Assembly: GCF_014876775.1 (NCBI RefSeq) | Contig: NZ_CP062310.1 | Span: 744,001 to 808,000, forward strand | Direction: 5' to 3' | From: Infirmifilum lucidum | Lineage (GTDB): Archaea > Thermoproteota > Thermoprotei > Thermofilales > Thermofilaceae | DNA length: 64,000 nt | In this document: positions 39,833-50,455 of the stretch, piece after piece | Numbering within the stretch: the first letter of the stretch is position 1 | Layout: each line of letters starts with the position of its first letter | Translations under genes and position numbers: made by a program | Notes under the pieces: model-generated | Database searches by the model: none | What the model was told of the DNA's origin: nothing | What the model saw: the letters and a program-made list of their open reading frames with translations, nothing else

Positions 39833-40326
39833 CCTCTATGAGCTACGGAGATTTAGAGAACATCTTTGACAGCGCCGATAAGATCTGGGAAGAATACAGC
39901 GTAACTGTAAAACGTAGCCTACTTGAGTGGGAAAGGCTTAGGCCCGCTCTGACGGAGAGAATAGCTGTGCTGAAGACCAGGATAAGTACCAACTTAAAAG
40001 AGATGGAAGAGCTGAAAATCAAAGTGGAACTCGGTCTTATAGACGAAGAGAAAGCCCAGAGAAAGATCGACATACTTTCTAAGGAAAATGTCGAGATGAT
40101 ACGCGAGCTTGAAGCGACGTGGCTAGTCTTCGAGAAGAACATGTTGAAGAGCATTCTTCACGCAAAGAGGTTAAGCCTCCCGCTAGATATCACTCCAGAA
40201 GAGGTAGAAGGGAAAATAGAGGAATTAGAGAGCTGTTACAGGCGAGGGGTGATAAATTCAAGTGAGACCTACGATGAACTTAAAAAACTCTTAAACGAGC
40301 AACTTAGCTTGATTGCGAGCCATTAG
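39829..40326 (+). CDS. Coiled-coil protein, paralogue of the upstream gene without the Cys domain
   Basis: This 165-residue all-helical protein has the KIWEEY motif at about residues 18-23 and LGLIDEEKAQRKID near 67-80, matching the upstream protein in order and spacing. A C-terminal helical part carries EEVEGKIEELESCYRRG. ESCRT-III proteins are also helical and charged, but no MIM motif or basic N-terminal helix is evident. Its 3' end overlaps the convergent gene by 4 bases. Confidence 0.75.
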   Translation: MTSMSYGDLENIFDSADKIWEEYSVTVKRSLLEWERLRPALTERIAVLKTRISTNLKEMEELKIKVELGLIDEEKAQRKIDILSKENVEMIRELEATWLVFEKNMLKSILHAKRLSLPLDITPEEVEGKIEELESCYRRGVINSSETYDELKKLLNEQLSLIASH

Positions 40327-40568
40327 TGGTCACTAGAGCGTTTTTTGGTTCGTTTGATAGTAAATCTCACCTTATCGTTACTTACCCGTTCTACTTTCAA
40401 ACTTCTCAGAGATACAGCCCCCCTACGCTCAGCTGCTCTGCTCATCCTCGCAACGAGTTGTGTGAAATGCGGCCTACATAGGTATATGAGGTTCTCACCT
40501 ACCTCTAAGACAAGCTCTGCCTGCCGTGTACACTCCTCAATCATACAGTTCTGAGGATCATCAGCCAT
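40323..40568 (-). CDS. Small protein with possible zinc-binding CxxxC/CxxH
   Basis: This 81-residue protein starts at ATG 40568, preceded by GGAGGGG, a strong Shine-Dalgarno sequence; a longer reading with 15 more residues is less likely. It holds CMIEECTRQAELVL and LCRPHFTQL, a likely C-C-C-H zinc site, then a basic strand-rich end. A similar arrangement occurs in small archaeal nucleic-acid-binding proteins. Function unknown. Confidence 0.7.
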   Translation of the reverse strand: MADDPQNCMIEECTRQAELVLEVGENLIYLCRPHFTQLVARMSRAAERRGAVSLRSLKVERVSNDKVRFTIKRTKKRSSDH

Positions 40569-41017
40569 ACTAGCCCCTCCAAACAATATACTAATAGTTA
40601 TATTTTTGCTCAAATAATAAGTTCAGAATAAGGCTTACAACGAGCTTAAAAACTCTTGAGTAAACAACTCAGTCTGAGGGTGCTAGAGAAAAAGTAGTCT
40701 TTGCTTTAGATCACCCGCAGAGAAAAAGTAGCTCTTCAGAGTACTTCACTTTTACTCTCTCCGCGTCCTCGACGCTAATGACGCTCCCCACTGCGACGCC
40801 CAGCATGTGACCCGCCACGATGCCGCCGATCCCCGGGGTCGTAGGTAGCAACACAAGCAAAGCAGTGGAAGTATGCGCCAGCACTGCAGCCCTCCGGAGA
40901 TGATCACGCTATAGCCCCATGAGAACGCTCCTGTGAGGCCCGAGGCGCGGGACAGGAAAGGGGGCTCTGTGTAAGCACGAGAAAAGCTTTTCAATATGCC
41001 GTGGAATTTTTACCTCG
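40569..41017. other. Gene-poor gap of about 450 bases
   Basis: It contains a possible short frame on the minus strand (40711-40884), a 13-base direct repeat AGAGAAAAAGTAG (about 40686 and 40720), and a promoter-like TTTTTACC just before the gene at 41018. A TTATATTTTTG stretch at its left end is probably the promoter of the leftward small zinc protein. Confidence 0.4.
40711..40884 (-). pseudogene. Possible gene remnant or 57-residue hydrophobic protein
   Basis: From a GTG at 40884 the minus strand encodes a hydrophobic N-terminal part (TALLVLLPTTPGIGGIVAG) and a charged end (EDAERVKVKYSEELLFLCG). The sequence looks more protein-like than random, but a stop closes the frame directly upstream of the GTG, so it may be the C-terminal remnant of a lost membrane protein. 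Low confidence. Confidence 0.25.
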
Positions 41018-41515
41018 ATGGAGACACCTATTAGAATACACGTTGTAGAAATGATTTTGCCGGAGAAGTCCAACATAATTATAGGTCAGACCCATTTTAT
41101 CAAGAGCGTCGAAGACATCGCCGAGACCGTGGTTACCAGCGTTCCAGGTGCAAAGTTCGGGCTCGCATTCAACGAGGCGAGCGGGGACAGGCTTGTAAGG
41201 TGGGACGGCAACGACAGAGAACTTGTAGATGCTGCCATCGAAAATGCACGCCGTATAGGCGCTGGCCACGTCTTTGTGTTGCTCATCAGGGATGCATGGC
41301 CCATAAATATCCTTAACCAGTTGAAGATGGTTCAAGAAGTTGCTAGGATATTCTGTGCCACTGCGAATCCTGTACAGGTTATTGTAGCCGAGACGGGCCA
41401 GGGCAGGGGGGTTCTGGGAGTTGTTGACGGCTACACAGTCATAGGCGTCGAAAGCGAGGAGGACAAGCGCAGGCGCATTGAGTTTCTGAGGAAAATTGGC
41501 TATAAGCGGGCGTGA
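41018..41515 (+). CDS. Adenosine-specific kinase family protein (PF04008/COG1839 type)
   Basis: This 165-residue protein contains NIIIGQTHFIKSVEDIAE, KFGLAFNEASGDRLVRWDGN, HVFVLLIRDAWPINILN and FCATANPVQVIVAETGQG, the characteristic blocks of the archaeal adenosine-specific kinase family. A TTTTTACC box about 15 bases before the ATG and an AATTTTT stretch are the likely promoter. It could phosphorylate adenosine released by AdoHcy hydrolase. Pth2 follows after 15 bases and may be co-transcribed. Confidence 0.9.
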   Translation: METPIRIHVVEMILPEKSNIIIGQTHFIKSVEDIAETVVTSVPGAKFGLAFNEASGDRLVRWDGNDRELVDAAIENARRIGAGHVFVLLIRDAWPINILNQLKMVQEVARIFCATANPVQVIVAETGQGRGVLGVVDGYTVIGVESEEDKRRRIEFLRKIGYKRA

Positions 41516-41530
41516 AACCGTGAAAACCTG

Positions 41531-41887
41531 ATGGAGGAGATAAAGCAGGTCATCGTTATTAGACGGGATCTTGAAATGGGAAGAGGTAAGATGGTTGCAC
41601 AAGGCGCGCATGCCTCCCTGAGTGCCTTCCTTGAGGCAGAGAAAAGTAACCCGGAGTGGGTTCGCAGGTGGCTGGAGTCAGGCCAGAAGAAAATAGTAGT
41701 CCGGGTGGATAGCCTAGAAGAGCTAATTCGGGTGTACAATGAGGCAAGGAATGCAGGACTACCAGTAGCATTGGTTACAGATATGGGCCTCACGCAACTA
41801 GAGCCCGGAACAGTAACAGCCGTTGGAATAGGCCCCGCTCCTTCCAGTTTGATCGACCCCATTACGCGTCATCTAAAGCTACTCTAG
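41531..41887 (+). CDS. pth2: Peptidyl-tRNA hydrolase, archaeal/eukaryal type (Pth2)
   Basis: This 118-residue enzyme frees stalled peptidyl-tRNA. Family motifs are IKQVIVIRRDLEMGRGKMVA, QGAHASLSAF, and the C-terminal TDMGLTQLEPGTVTAVGIGP. Length and start match other archaeal members. It follows the adenosine-specific kinase gene by 15 bases in the same direction. Confidence 0.96.
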   Translation: MEEIKQVIVIRRDLEMGRGKMVAQGAHASLSAFLEAEKSNPEWVRRWLESGQKKIVVRVDSLEELIRVYNEARNAGLPVALVTDMGLTQLEPGTVTAVGIGPAPSSLIDPITRHLKLL

Positions 41888-42144
41888 TCGCGGCGTAGAG
41901 AATTCTGCTATCGACGGTGAAGTAGACTACGAGCTTCTACCCGGTTGCGGCCACGTGAAGAATATGAACCTCTGAATCCCCAGGTGGCCTACGACACTGC
42001 TAGAGTTGCGGGCCGTCAGTCACCCTGGCTACAGGAAAAACAATGAGTGGGCCCGCTGGGGACAGTAAGAGTAGGGAAAAGGGATAGGTGACGGGACATA
42101 GACTTCTTAATTAATCTTACGTGCCTTTTGGAAGACGGGTACGT

Positions 42145-43479
42145 ATGGTGCGCCAGTCCAGTGTGGAGCTGGATAAAATCTTGGAGATGAGGTACTACGG
42201 TTTGAGCGGAGACGGCATAGGAGGGTATATTAGACGCATGTTTGAGGACTTTATAGTATACGAGATAAGCATAGATGGGACTCTTGCCACCCCGAATTGC
42301 CGCGAAATACCTCAAGGCGCGGGAGAATACACGTGGGTTGTAGTTGAGAAGAGAGGCGTTGATTCCGTGACAGCTGTGAGGAAGATCCGGAAGTTCCTAG
42401 GTCTTCAGGGGACAGATATCGATATTGCCGGTTTGAAGGACACCACTGCGGTTACATTTCAATTTGCGTCAATAAAAGGCGAAGTCCCAGCAGAAGCCAT
42501 AGAGAAGTTTAACTCCTTGAACACACGCGTGAAAATACACTGCCCAGTGAGGAGACCATTCCATTTGAGACCCGGACTCCTCTTCGGCAATCGCTTCACC
42601 ATAAGAGTTAGGGACTGTAACACCAGCCGCCTACACGAGTTGCTGGACGAACTCAGGAGGCTGGGTGGTGTCCCGAATTACTTCGGGTACCAGAGGTTTG
42701 GGAGTATCCGCCCAGTAACTCATGTAGTCGGTAAGCGTATCATAGAGGGCAGGTTTAAAGAGGCAGTGGAAGAACTCTTATTGAGAATTTTCCCCCATGA
42801 ATCACAAAGGGCAAAAAATGCTAGAGAATATCTAGCTTCAACGGGCGATTTCAGGGGAACGCTGGAAATTTTTCCCAAAACTATGAAGAGCGAGCGCGCA
42901 ATAATCGCTTATCTAGCTGAAAGGCCTAGAGATTATGTAGGTGCTCTTCGTCACGTATCGGGGTATATAAGGAAGCTCTTTGTTGGAGCATATCAGGCGT
43001 ATTTGTTCAACAAGGTGCTCAGCAAAAGGATCGAGCGGGGGCTTTCCTGGGTCTATGCTTCTCCAGGAGACTACGTAGGTGTTGCTCCTGGATCAGCAGG
43101 CTCTGGACATATGCCAGTGCTCATGGCAAACGACACCAACCTAGATAAGGTCAACAAACTTATTCACGATGGGAGGGCTTTCCTATTACTTCCCATTTTC
43201 GGCTATAACACACACCTTTCGCAAGGAGAAGAGGGCGAAATCGAGAAAGAAGTCCTGAGGGAGGAAAACATAGATGTTCGTAGCTTCTATGTGAAGAGCC
43301 TCCCAGAGGCCTCATCAGCTGGGAGTTACCGCCCTTCAAACCTCTCGCCTCTGGACTTAGACGTTAAAGTAGACTCTGAAGGCGTTGTATTCTCATTCGC
43401 TCTCAAAAAGGGGATGTATGCAACGACGCTTCTACGCGAGATTGTAAAACCGTCCCACCCTGTGGAGCAGGGGTTTTAG
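42145..43479 (+). CDS. truD: tRNA pseudouridine(13) synthase TruD
   Basis: This 444-residue enzyme makes pseudouridine at tRNA position 13. The catalytic aspartate lies in GLKDTTAVTFQ (about residue 98). FEDFIVYEIS near the N-terminus, NYFGYQRFGSIRPVTHVVG and the TRUD insertion domain follow. ATG 42145 is chosen over GTG 42121 because TTAATTAATC at 42109-42118 gives better spacing. The usual length is 400-450 residues. Confidence 0.95.
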   Translation: MVRQSSVELDKILEMRYYGLSGDGIGGYIRRMFEDFIVYEISIDGTLATPNCREIPQGAGEYTWVVVEKRGVDSVTAVRKIRKFLGLQGTDIDIAGLKDTTAVTFQFASIKGEVPAEAIEKFNSLNTRVKIHCPVRRPFHLRPGLLFGNRFTIRVRDCNTSRLHELLDELRRLGGVPNYFGYQRFGSIRPVTHVVGKRIIEGRFKEAVEELLLRIFPHESQRAKNAREYLASTGDFRGTLEIFPKTMKSERAIIAYLAERPRDYVGALRHVSGYIRKLFVGAYQAYLFNKVLSKRIERGLSWVYASPGDYVGVAPGSAGSGHMPVLMANDTNLDKVNKLIHDGRAFLLLPIFGYNTHLSQGEEGEIEKEVLREENIDVRSFYVKSLPEASSAGSYRPSNLSPLDLDVKVDSEGVVFSFALKKGMYATTLLREIVKPSHPVEQGF

Positions 43480-43526
43480 GCCTTGACTTTTATATTATTG
43501 ACCCGGATTCGTAAAGGGGGATTCTT

Positions 43527-45920
43527 ATGCCTCTGGTACCGCAAGAGCACTTAGATGAAGTGCGCGAAGAGCTAGTTAGAGCTAGGCGAGCCGGACACAG
43601 GCGACTGTTAGTAGTTTATAGTGACGATGATTCAAGACTCGTCACCGTGGCTCTGGACATTCTCTATGAAATACGCGACCTTGTCAGAGGAGGCGAGATC
43701 CTCTACGCCTACCACTCTTTCTATTCTGACGGGGCTATGCGGCGGGAGCTTTTCGCCAAAGGCGCGCCGAAAGACATAGATATTGAATATATCTCTTTCC
43801 AGAACCTTGATACGATTCTCGGCAGAACCTACAATGGTTGTATTATAGACTTAATAAACAATCTGGAGCCCAATGACCTCGGCAAGCTTATGGGTGTAGT
43901 TCGAGGAGGTGGACTCTACCTTCTACTGACGCCTACACCCCAGAGAATGCTGGAAAGCGTGACGAGGTTCCAAAGTAACCTTATAGTCCCCGGCTACACG
44001 GCGAGTAGCTTGAAGAAATTTTTCGTCAGAAGGTTTCTCAATAAACTCTCCGAGCACGACGGGATTGCAATCTACGACGCCGACTCGAAGTTTTTTGTGA
44101 AGAAATTCCCGAGGCAAACCGTCGAGCCGCAGGCCGAGAGAAAAATAGTGTACCCCGAGAAGACAAAGATACCCTTAAAAGTATTCAAGCTTGCTCTAAC
44201 ACAGGATCAAGTCGAAGTCATTAAGAACTTCGAGGTACTATATACAAAGTCCGAGAAAAAGAAAGTTTTCGTCCTTACAGCTGATCGCGGTAGGGGCAAA
44301 TCCTCCGCGGTAGGGATTGGTTTAGGATGGCTTGTTCACAAGTTGCGCAGAGCAAAGGGCAGGTGTAGAGTAGTACTTACAGCGCCGAACGAAACTAACG
44401 TCCAGGAGGTTTTCCGATTTGCAGGGAAAGTTCTCGAAATGTACAAGCACCCCCTAGAGATTCGTACAGAAAGTGATTACATAGTCAGCATTGAATCAAA
44501 GGGTATTGAGCTTGTGTACCTACCACCATTAGAGGCCATGAAGACCAGGGCTGATGTTCTTGTGGTCGACGAGGCCGCTGCCATACCAGTTCCTCTTCTT
44601 TTTAAACTCCTAGACAGGTACGACAAGCTGATTTTCTCCTCAACTATACATGGTTACGAGGGCGCAGGTCGGGGGTTCTCAGTACGGTTTTTGAAGAGGC
44701 TGCGGTCGCGTGAGGATATAGACATAATAGAGTATGAAATGGAGGAGCCAGTACGTTACGCTTCGCAAGACCCCATCGAGGCATGGATTTTCGATACACT
44801 ACTTCTTGATGCTGAGCCAGCTACGCTCACCGATGAGGACTTAAAGGCTGTAAGGAACAAGGAGGTTATCTACTACGCCCCGGACGAGGCTACCTTGTTC
44901 TTAAAGAACGAGAAGGAGCTGCGCGAGTTCTTTGGCATTTACATTATGGCGCACTACCGCAATAATCCAAACGATCTAGGCATAATGATGGAGGCGCCCC
45001 ACCATTTCATCCGCATGGTTAAAACGTCTACAGGTAAAGTCGTAGTGTCCCTAGAGCTAGCAGTTGAAGGATCCCTGGGACCTGAGCTGTCACGCGAGTC
45101 AGCCAAGGGTGCGTGGTTGATGGGTAACATAATACCTGATAGGATGATAAAACACTACAAGATACTCGATTTCGGGGATTTAAAGGGAGTCAGGATCGTC
45201 CGAATAGCAACACATCCACACGTAATGAATCAAGGCCTTGGGAGCTTTGCCTTGGCAAAACTCGAGGAAGAGGCTCGTGCCAACGGGTATGACTGGATAG
45301 GAGCTGGCTTCGGAGCAACAGAAGAGCTTCTGAGATTTTGGGTAAGGAACGGCTATATGCCTGTTCACTTAAGCCCCGAAAAGAATCCCGTGAGCGGGGA
45401 GTACACGGTCATAGTAATAAAGCCTCTGAGCGAGAGAGCGGGAAGGATAGTCAGCATTATAGCTCGTGAATTCAAAGATAAACTTCTAGACTCACTACCA
45501 TCTCCTTACTACGACCTCGAGCCCGAGGTCGCACTGCTATTGCTAGAGGCAACGCCCCGTTTCCAGACACCATTCAGTATTCCGCTACTGAAGAAAGCGA
45601 GGTTCCTGATGTATGCATGGAGTGACATGACTATAGAGAACTGTATGGACGTAATGAGTGCCCTCGCCAAGTACTACTTCAAGGCGCCTAATCCTCCAGA
45701 GTTGACGCGCCTGCAGAAACTCTGTCTAGTGACGAAAGTCCTGCAGGCCAAGAGTTGGCATGCTACACTAGAGGATCTTAAGATATCAATGCCACAAGTC
45801 ACCTCTGAGCTAAAGGAAATAGCGAAGATATTTTCCAAGGCATTCCTAAATGTTTACAGCCCAGAGGAGGCGCTAAAATACTTCTTCTTGACACTGAAAG
45901 ACTTAGAGGAGAATATCTAG
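43527..45920 (+). CDS. tmcA: tRNA(Met) cytidine acetyltransferase TmcA (Kre33/NAT10 family)
   Basis: This 797-residue protein has an N-terminal domain, a RecA-like ATPase with Walker A TADRGRGKSSA (about 252-262) and Walker B-like VLVVDEAAAIPVPLL, and a GNAT acetyltransferase domain (RIVRIATHPHVMNQGLGSFA). It makes N4-acetylcytidine in tRNA and, in hyperthermophilic archaea, widely in rRNA. Its ATG is preceded by AAAGGGGGATT, a clear ribosome binding site. It follows truD by 47 bases, making an RNA-modification pair. Confidence 0.96.
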   Translation: MPLVPQEHLDEVREELVRARRAGHRRLLVVYSDDDSRLVTVALDILYEIRDLVRGGEILYAYHSFYSDGAMRRELFAKGAPKDIDIEYISFQNLDTILGRTYNGCIIDLINNLEPNDLGKLMGVVRGGGLYLLLTPTPQRMLESVTRFQSNLIVPGYTASSLKKFFVRRFLNKLSEHDGIAIYDADSKFFVKKFPRQTVEPQAERKIVYPEKTKIPLKVFKLALTQDQVEVIKNFEVLYTKSEKKKVFVLTADRGRGKSSAVGIGLGWLVHKLRRAKGRCRVVLTAPNETNVQEVFRFAGKVLEMYKHPLEIRTESDYIVSIESKGIELVYLPPLEAMKTRADVLVVDEAAAIPVPLLFKLLDRYDKLIFSSTIHGYEGAGRGFSVRFLKRLRSREDIDIIEYEMEEPVRYASQDPIEAWIFDTLLLDAEPATLTDEDLKAVRNKEVIYYAPDEATLFLKNEKELREFFGIYIMAHYRNNPNDLGIMMEAPHHFIRMVKTSTGKVVVSLELAVEGSLGPELSRESAKGAWLMGNIIPDRMIKHYKILDFGDLKGVRIVRIATHPHVMNQGLGSFALAKLEEEARANGYDWIGAGFGATEELLRFWVRNGYMPVHLSPEKNPVSGEYTVIVIKPLSERAGRIVSIIAREFKDKLLDSLPSPYYDLEPEVALLLLEATPRFQTPFSIPLLKKARFLMYAWSDMTIENCMDVMSALAKYYFKAPNPPELTRLQKLCLVTKVLQAKSWHATLEDLKISMPQVTSELKEIAKIFSKAFLNVYSPEEALKYFFLTLKDLEENI

Positions 45921-45923
45921 GAG

Positions 45924-46970
45924 TTACTCCGGACTAATCACAGCTACAAATCGTGCACTTCTACAGCAGGAGAGGCATAACCCGCATCTATCACAGTTTT
46001 CGGACGCAACGAGTATTTCGCTCGTAGCCTCTGGAGCAAACCCACTAGGACTAAACGCTTTGAATGGACAAACCTTGATGCAGTGAGGTTCTTCTCTTGT
46101 ATTGACAGCAGGCCTTAGTCTTTCAGGTATTTTAACCCATTTTACGAGGAACTCGTCGTCGAACTTGTTTATCTGTGGAAGATCCACGACATGCCTGAGA
46201 AGCGCCGTATCGTAGAGGAGAATATCGAATGACCTCTCAACGGTAAAATCGCTCAACGTGTCCTCGGGGACGTCGCTTATGTACGCAGATGGGATATCAC
46301 TGGTAGCTATAAGCTTGGCCCATATCAATGCATAGATTTTTGATAAATAGGTCGAGTGAACCCTGAAGAACTCATTTCCCACGGAGTAAATGACATGCGG
46401 TGAGAACACAAGGGCTGTTATGCCAATCGACTTAAGCTGACGTATGAATTCTTGCGACAAAGGGGCTATCGGGTTCAGCTTTACCATAACTGGTTTTGAT
46501 GAGCTCGAGATGAACTCCTCCAATATGTCAATAGCATATGCTTCAAACCCGCGGCGCCCTCCAGCCAGAAGGTACAGCAAACCGAGATCAACTTCGAAAC
46601 CATCAACCTTGTCAGCGAGGCGCCCGGCTAGCATCTTGAGCGATGAGAGGCGATGCGAGGCTATAGACGCTATGAGTTTATAGTTACCTTTTTGTTTTAG
46701 CTTTAGGGCTATTTCTTCGACTTCATCCACTGAAAAAGATAGAGGCCTTGACATGATTACGTAGTCGCTCCATGACGCGAAGTGGTGTATCCATATTCTA
46801 GTCTTTCCCCTATCTTCAACTTTCTGGTCAGAGACTGTCGGCAGGAAGAAGACGCCAACTCCTTCAGGAAAATTGGGGAGTAATTCCAGGAGCCTATAAA
46901 GTATTACATCATCGCTACTTAACCCCCTATCCCCCTCCAGTTGCAAGCCTGCGAAGTAGAGCCTAGCCAC
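45924..46970 (-). CDS. PyrD-like TIM-barrel protein with C-terminal iron-sulfur motif
   Basis: This 348-residue protein has a beta/alpha-barrel body (YKLIASIASHRLSSLKMLAG, VDGFEVDLGLLYLLAGG, KPVMVKLNPIAPLS) resembling dihydroorotate/dihydropyrimidine dehydrogenases, including the VKLNP strand that binds FMN phosphate in that family. The C-terminus has CIKVCPFKAF and CDRCGLCLSCC, a ferredoxin-like set that may hold one cluster. No obvious catalytic Cys/Ser loop could be placed. It converges with tmcA after 3 bases. Confidence 0.7.
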   Translation of the reverse strand: MARLYFAGLQLEGDRGLSSDDVILYRLLELLPNFPEGVGVFFLPTVSDQKVEDRGKTRIWIHHFASWSDYVIMSRPLSFSVDEVEEIALKLKQKGNYKLIASIASHRLSSLKMLAGRLADKVDGFEVDLGLLYLLAGGRRGFEAYAIDILEEFISSSSKPVMVKLNPIAPLSQEFIRQLKSIGITALVFSPHVIYSVGNEFFRVHSTYLSKIYALIWAKLIATSDIPSAYISDVPEDTLSDFTVERSFDILLYDTALLRHVVDLPQINKFDDEFLVKWVKIPERLRPAVNTREEPHCIKVCPFKAFSPSGFAPEATSEILVASENCDRCGLCLSCCRSARFVAVISPE

Positions 46971-47012
46971 AGGTGCTCAAAAAATATAACAAGGCTTTAT
47001 TCTAATAAACTT

Positions 47013-47070
47013 GGCAGATGATGAGGAGTACCAAAGATGAGAGATGAGTTGAGAACTCTCGGCTGAGAAT
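47013..47070 (+). ncRNA. C/D box sRNA candidate
   Basis: C box ATGATGA (47018-47024), 12-base guide, D' box ATGA (47037-47040), 3-base spacer, C' box ATGAGTT (47044-47050), 12-base guide, D box CTGA (47063-47066). This is the exact dual-guide geometry of archaeal methylation sRNAs. An AAAATATAAC box at 46981-46990 lies about 30 bases upstream. It occupies the 102-base gap between two leftward protein genes and is on the opposite strand. A terminal stem is not strong. Confidence 0.6.
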
Positions 47071-47072
47071 TT

Positions 47073-49256
<2,184 letters not shown>

Positions 49257-49364
49257 TTATTAATAGCCTTTGTGGACTGTTCTCGAGAAACGTATACAGT
49301 GGCGTGTAAGCTGCTGAAGGAAAAACCGTTTTATATCCGGGATTACTGAAAAATAGGGCTTAAA

Positions 49365-49697
49365 ATGTTCATAAAACGGGAGGATGCCATTAAGCGTGCG
49401 TCGAGTGCTCTCACGAAAGCCTTGCTTATTAACACAATAGTCACGCTGATGCCTCCAATATACATTTTCTTTTCAGGCTCCATAGGATTACACACTTACA
49501 TTGCCCTAGCATTCCTAGCGGTCTCTGTTGCTTCACTGCTATTAGTGTACTACATGCGCCGCGCAGTAGACGACTACTCGATTGGCTCGGCCAGGGCTGT
49601 GCTTCCAATAGCACTCCCCCTGAGTTTCATAGGGGGGTTGGTCATCGTGGGTCTGCTCGTTAACAAGGCTAGAAAGCATATAGCCCTACTCCAGTGA
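49365..49697 (+). CDS. Small membrane protein with three to four helices
   Basis: This 110-residue protein has hydrophobic helices at about residues 18-38, 42-62 and 82-102 and a basic N-terminus (KREDAIKRASSALTKA), the inside-positive pattern. GTTTTATATCC at 49328-49338 lies about 28 bases before the ATG, so the message is probably leaderless. It lies upstream of L13e in the same direction with 46 bases between. No family recognised. Confidence 0.7.
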   Translation: MFIKREDAIKRASSALTKALLINTIVTLMPPIYIFFSGSIGLHTYIALAFLAVSVASLLLVYYMRRAVDDYSIGSARAVLPIALPLSFIGGLVIVGLLVNKARKHIALLQ

Positions 49698-49743
49698 GAA
49701 ATATTTTTATCTCATTTTTGAATTGAAATCTTTCCGAGTTGCT

Positions 49744-50220
49744 ATGTCTGGAGAAATGCCACTACCACCAGTACCACAACCCCACGTAAACTCGGTACCA
49801 TTGAGGAGGTACGGTGGAGTGCTCCCGAGGCCAATTAGAGATGGGAAAGGCTTCAGCTTGGGCGAAATAAAGGCATTGAACCTGACAGAGCACGAAGCCA
49901 GACTCCTGGGAGTATACGTTGATCTCCGCAGGAAAACAGTCCACGAGGAGAACATCCGCATACTGAAGGAGTATTTAATCAACTTAAGGAGAGCACTTGA
50001 GTCCGGGGCCCCATTGCCTGATCCCACGCTCCCGAAAGAGATTGTCGTAAAGAGAGACGTTTCAAAGGTGTTTAAGGGAAAGACTGCCGCTGGCAGGAGA
50101 GGACGGGGTCTACAGTCTGTCAAATATAGATATACACACCACTATAAGTGGAAGAAAAAGAAGAGGGAGAGGCTGCTCAAAAAGCGCCACGAGGCTACCA
50201 GACATAAGGGTGGCGACTAG
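49744..50220 (+). CDS. rpl13e: Large-subunit ribosomal protein L13e
   Basis: The N-terminal 90 residues match L13e: YGGVLPRPIRDGKGFSLGEI, NLTEHEARLLGVYVDLRRKT and HEENIRILKEYL. The protein is 158 residues, longer than the roughly 80-residue versions I know from Sulfolobus, with an added strongly basic tail (KWKKKKRERLLKKRHEATR). ATG 49744 follows an ATATTTTTATCTC promoter-like stretch. The tail probably reaches into rRNA. Confidence 0.9.
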   Translation: MSGEMPLPPVPQPHVNSVPLRRYGGVLPRPIRDGKGFSLGEIKALNLTEHEARLLGVYVDLRRKTVHEENIRILKEYLINLRRALESGAPLPDPTLPKEIVVKRDVSKVFKGKTAAGRRGRGLQSVKYRYTHHYKWKKKKRERLLKKRHEATRHKGGD

Positions 50221-50393
50221 CCCAAATACTTTCTCTCGTAACTCTCCACGATCTTTCTAGAATGCTCCAGTACTATTTTCATTCCGCACTTTGCACAGTA
50301 GTATTCCCCATTTATCTTAGCGATGACGTCCTCGCTTCCACATACTTTACACCTGGGCCGATCCCCTCTAGAGGTTTGTGATTGGCTGTACAT
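50217..50393 (-). CDS. Small zinc-ribbon protein (TFIIB-ribbon-like)
   Basis: This 58-residue protein has one zinc ribbon (CKVCGSEDVIAKINGEYYC, then AKCG) followed by a helix (EHSRKIVESYERKYLG). It resembles stand-alone ribbons related to TFB/TFIIB N-termini or RNA polymerase accessory ribbons. The start is ATG 50393; GTG 50414 is an alternative. TATAAATATC on the minus strand (about 50437-50428) is the promoter. It converges with L13e by 4 bases and is divergent from the Sm gene. Confidence 0.78.
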   Translation of the reverse strand: MYSQSQTSRGDRPRCKVCGSEDVIAKINGEYYCAKCGMKIVLEHSRKIVESYERKYLG

Positions 50394-50455
50394 ACTCTCA
50401 AGCCTACAGTCCACTCTGATAAAGATATTTATAGGGTTGCTACATGGGCTAGAAC
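50394..50455. promoter_or_regulatory. Divergent promoter for zinc-ribbon and Sm-like genes
   Basis: GATATTTATAG (50424-50434) reads as a TATA box in both directions (TATAAATATC on the minus strand). It lies about 25 bases from the GTG at 50456 and about 40 bases from the ATG at 50393. Transcription both ways from one near-palindromic box is likely. Confidence 0.5.

Noticed and set aside
39829-40326. ESCRT-III (CdvB-like) protein
   Set aside because: All-helical and charged, but no basic first helix, no MIM motif and no Vps4 neighbour; better explained as a paralogue of the upstream coiled-coil protein.
40686-40732. Two copies of AGAGAAAAAGTAG as a repeat element
   Set aside because: Only two short purine-rich copies; no longer array, inverted ends or conserved flank.
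41888-42120. Weak C/D-like boxes (GTGAAGT, GTGAAGA, CTGA) before truD
   Set aside because: Box spacing is irregular, with no convincing D' box or first guide.
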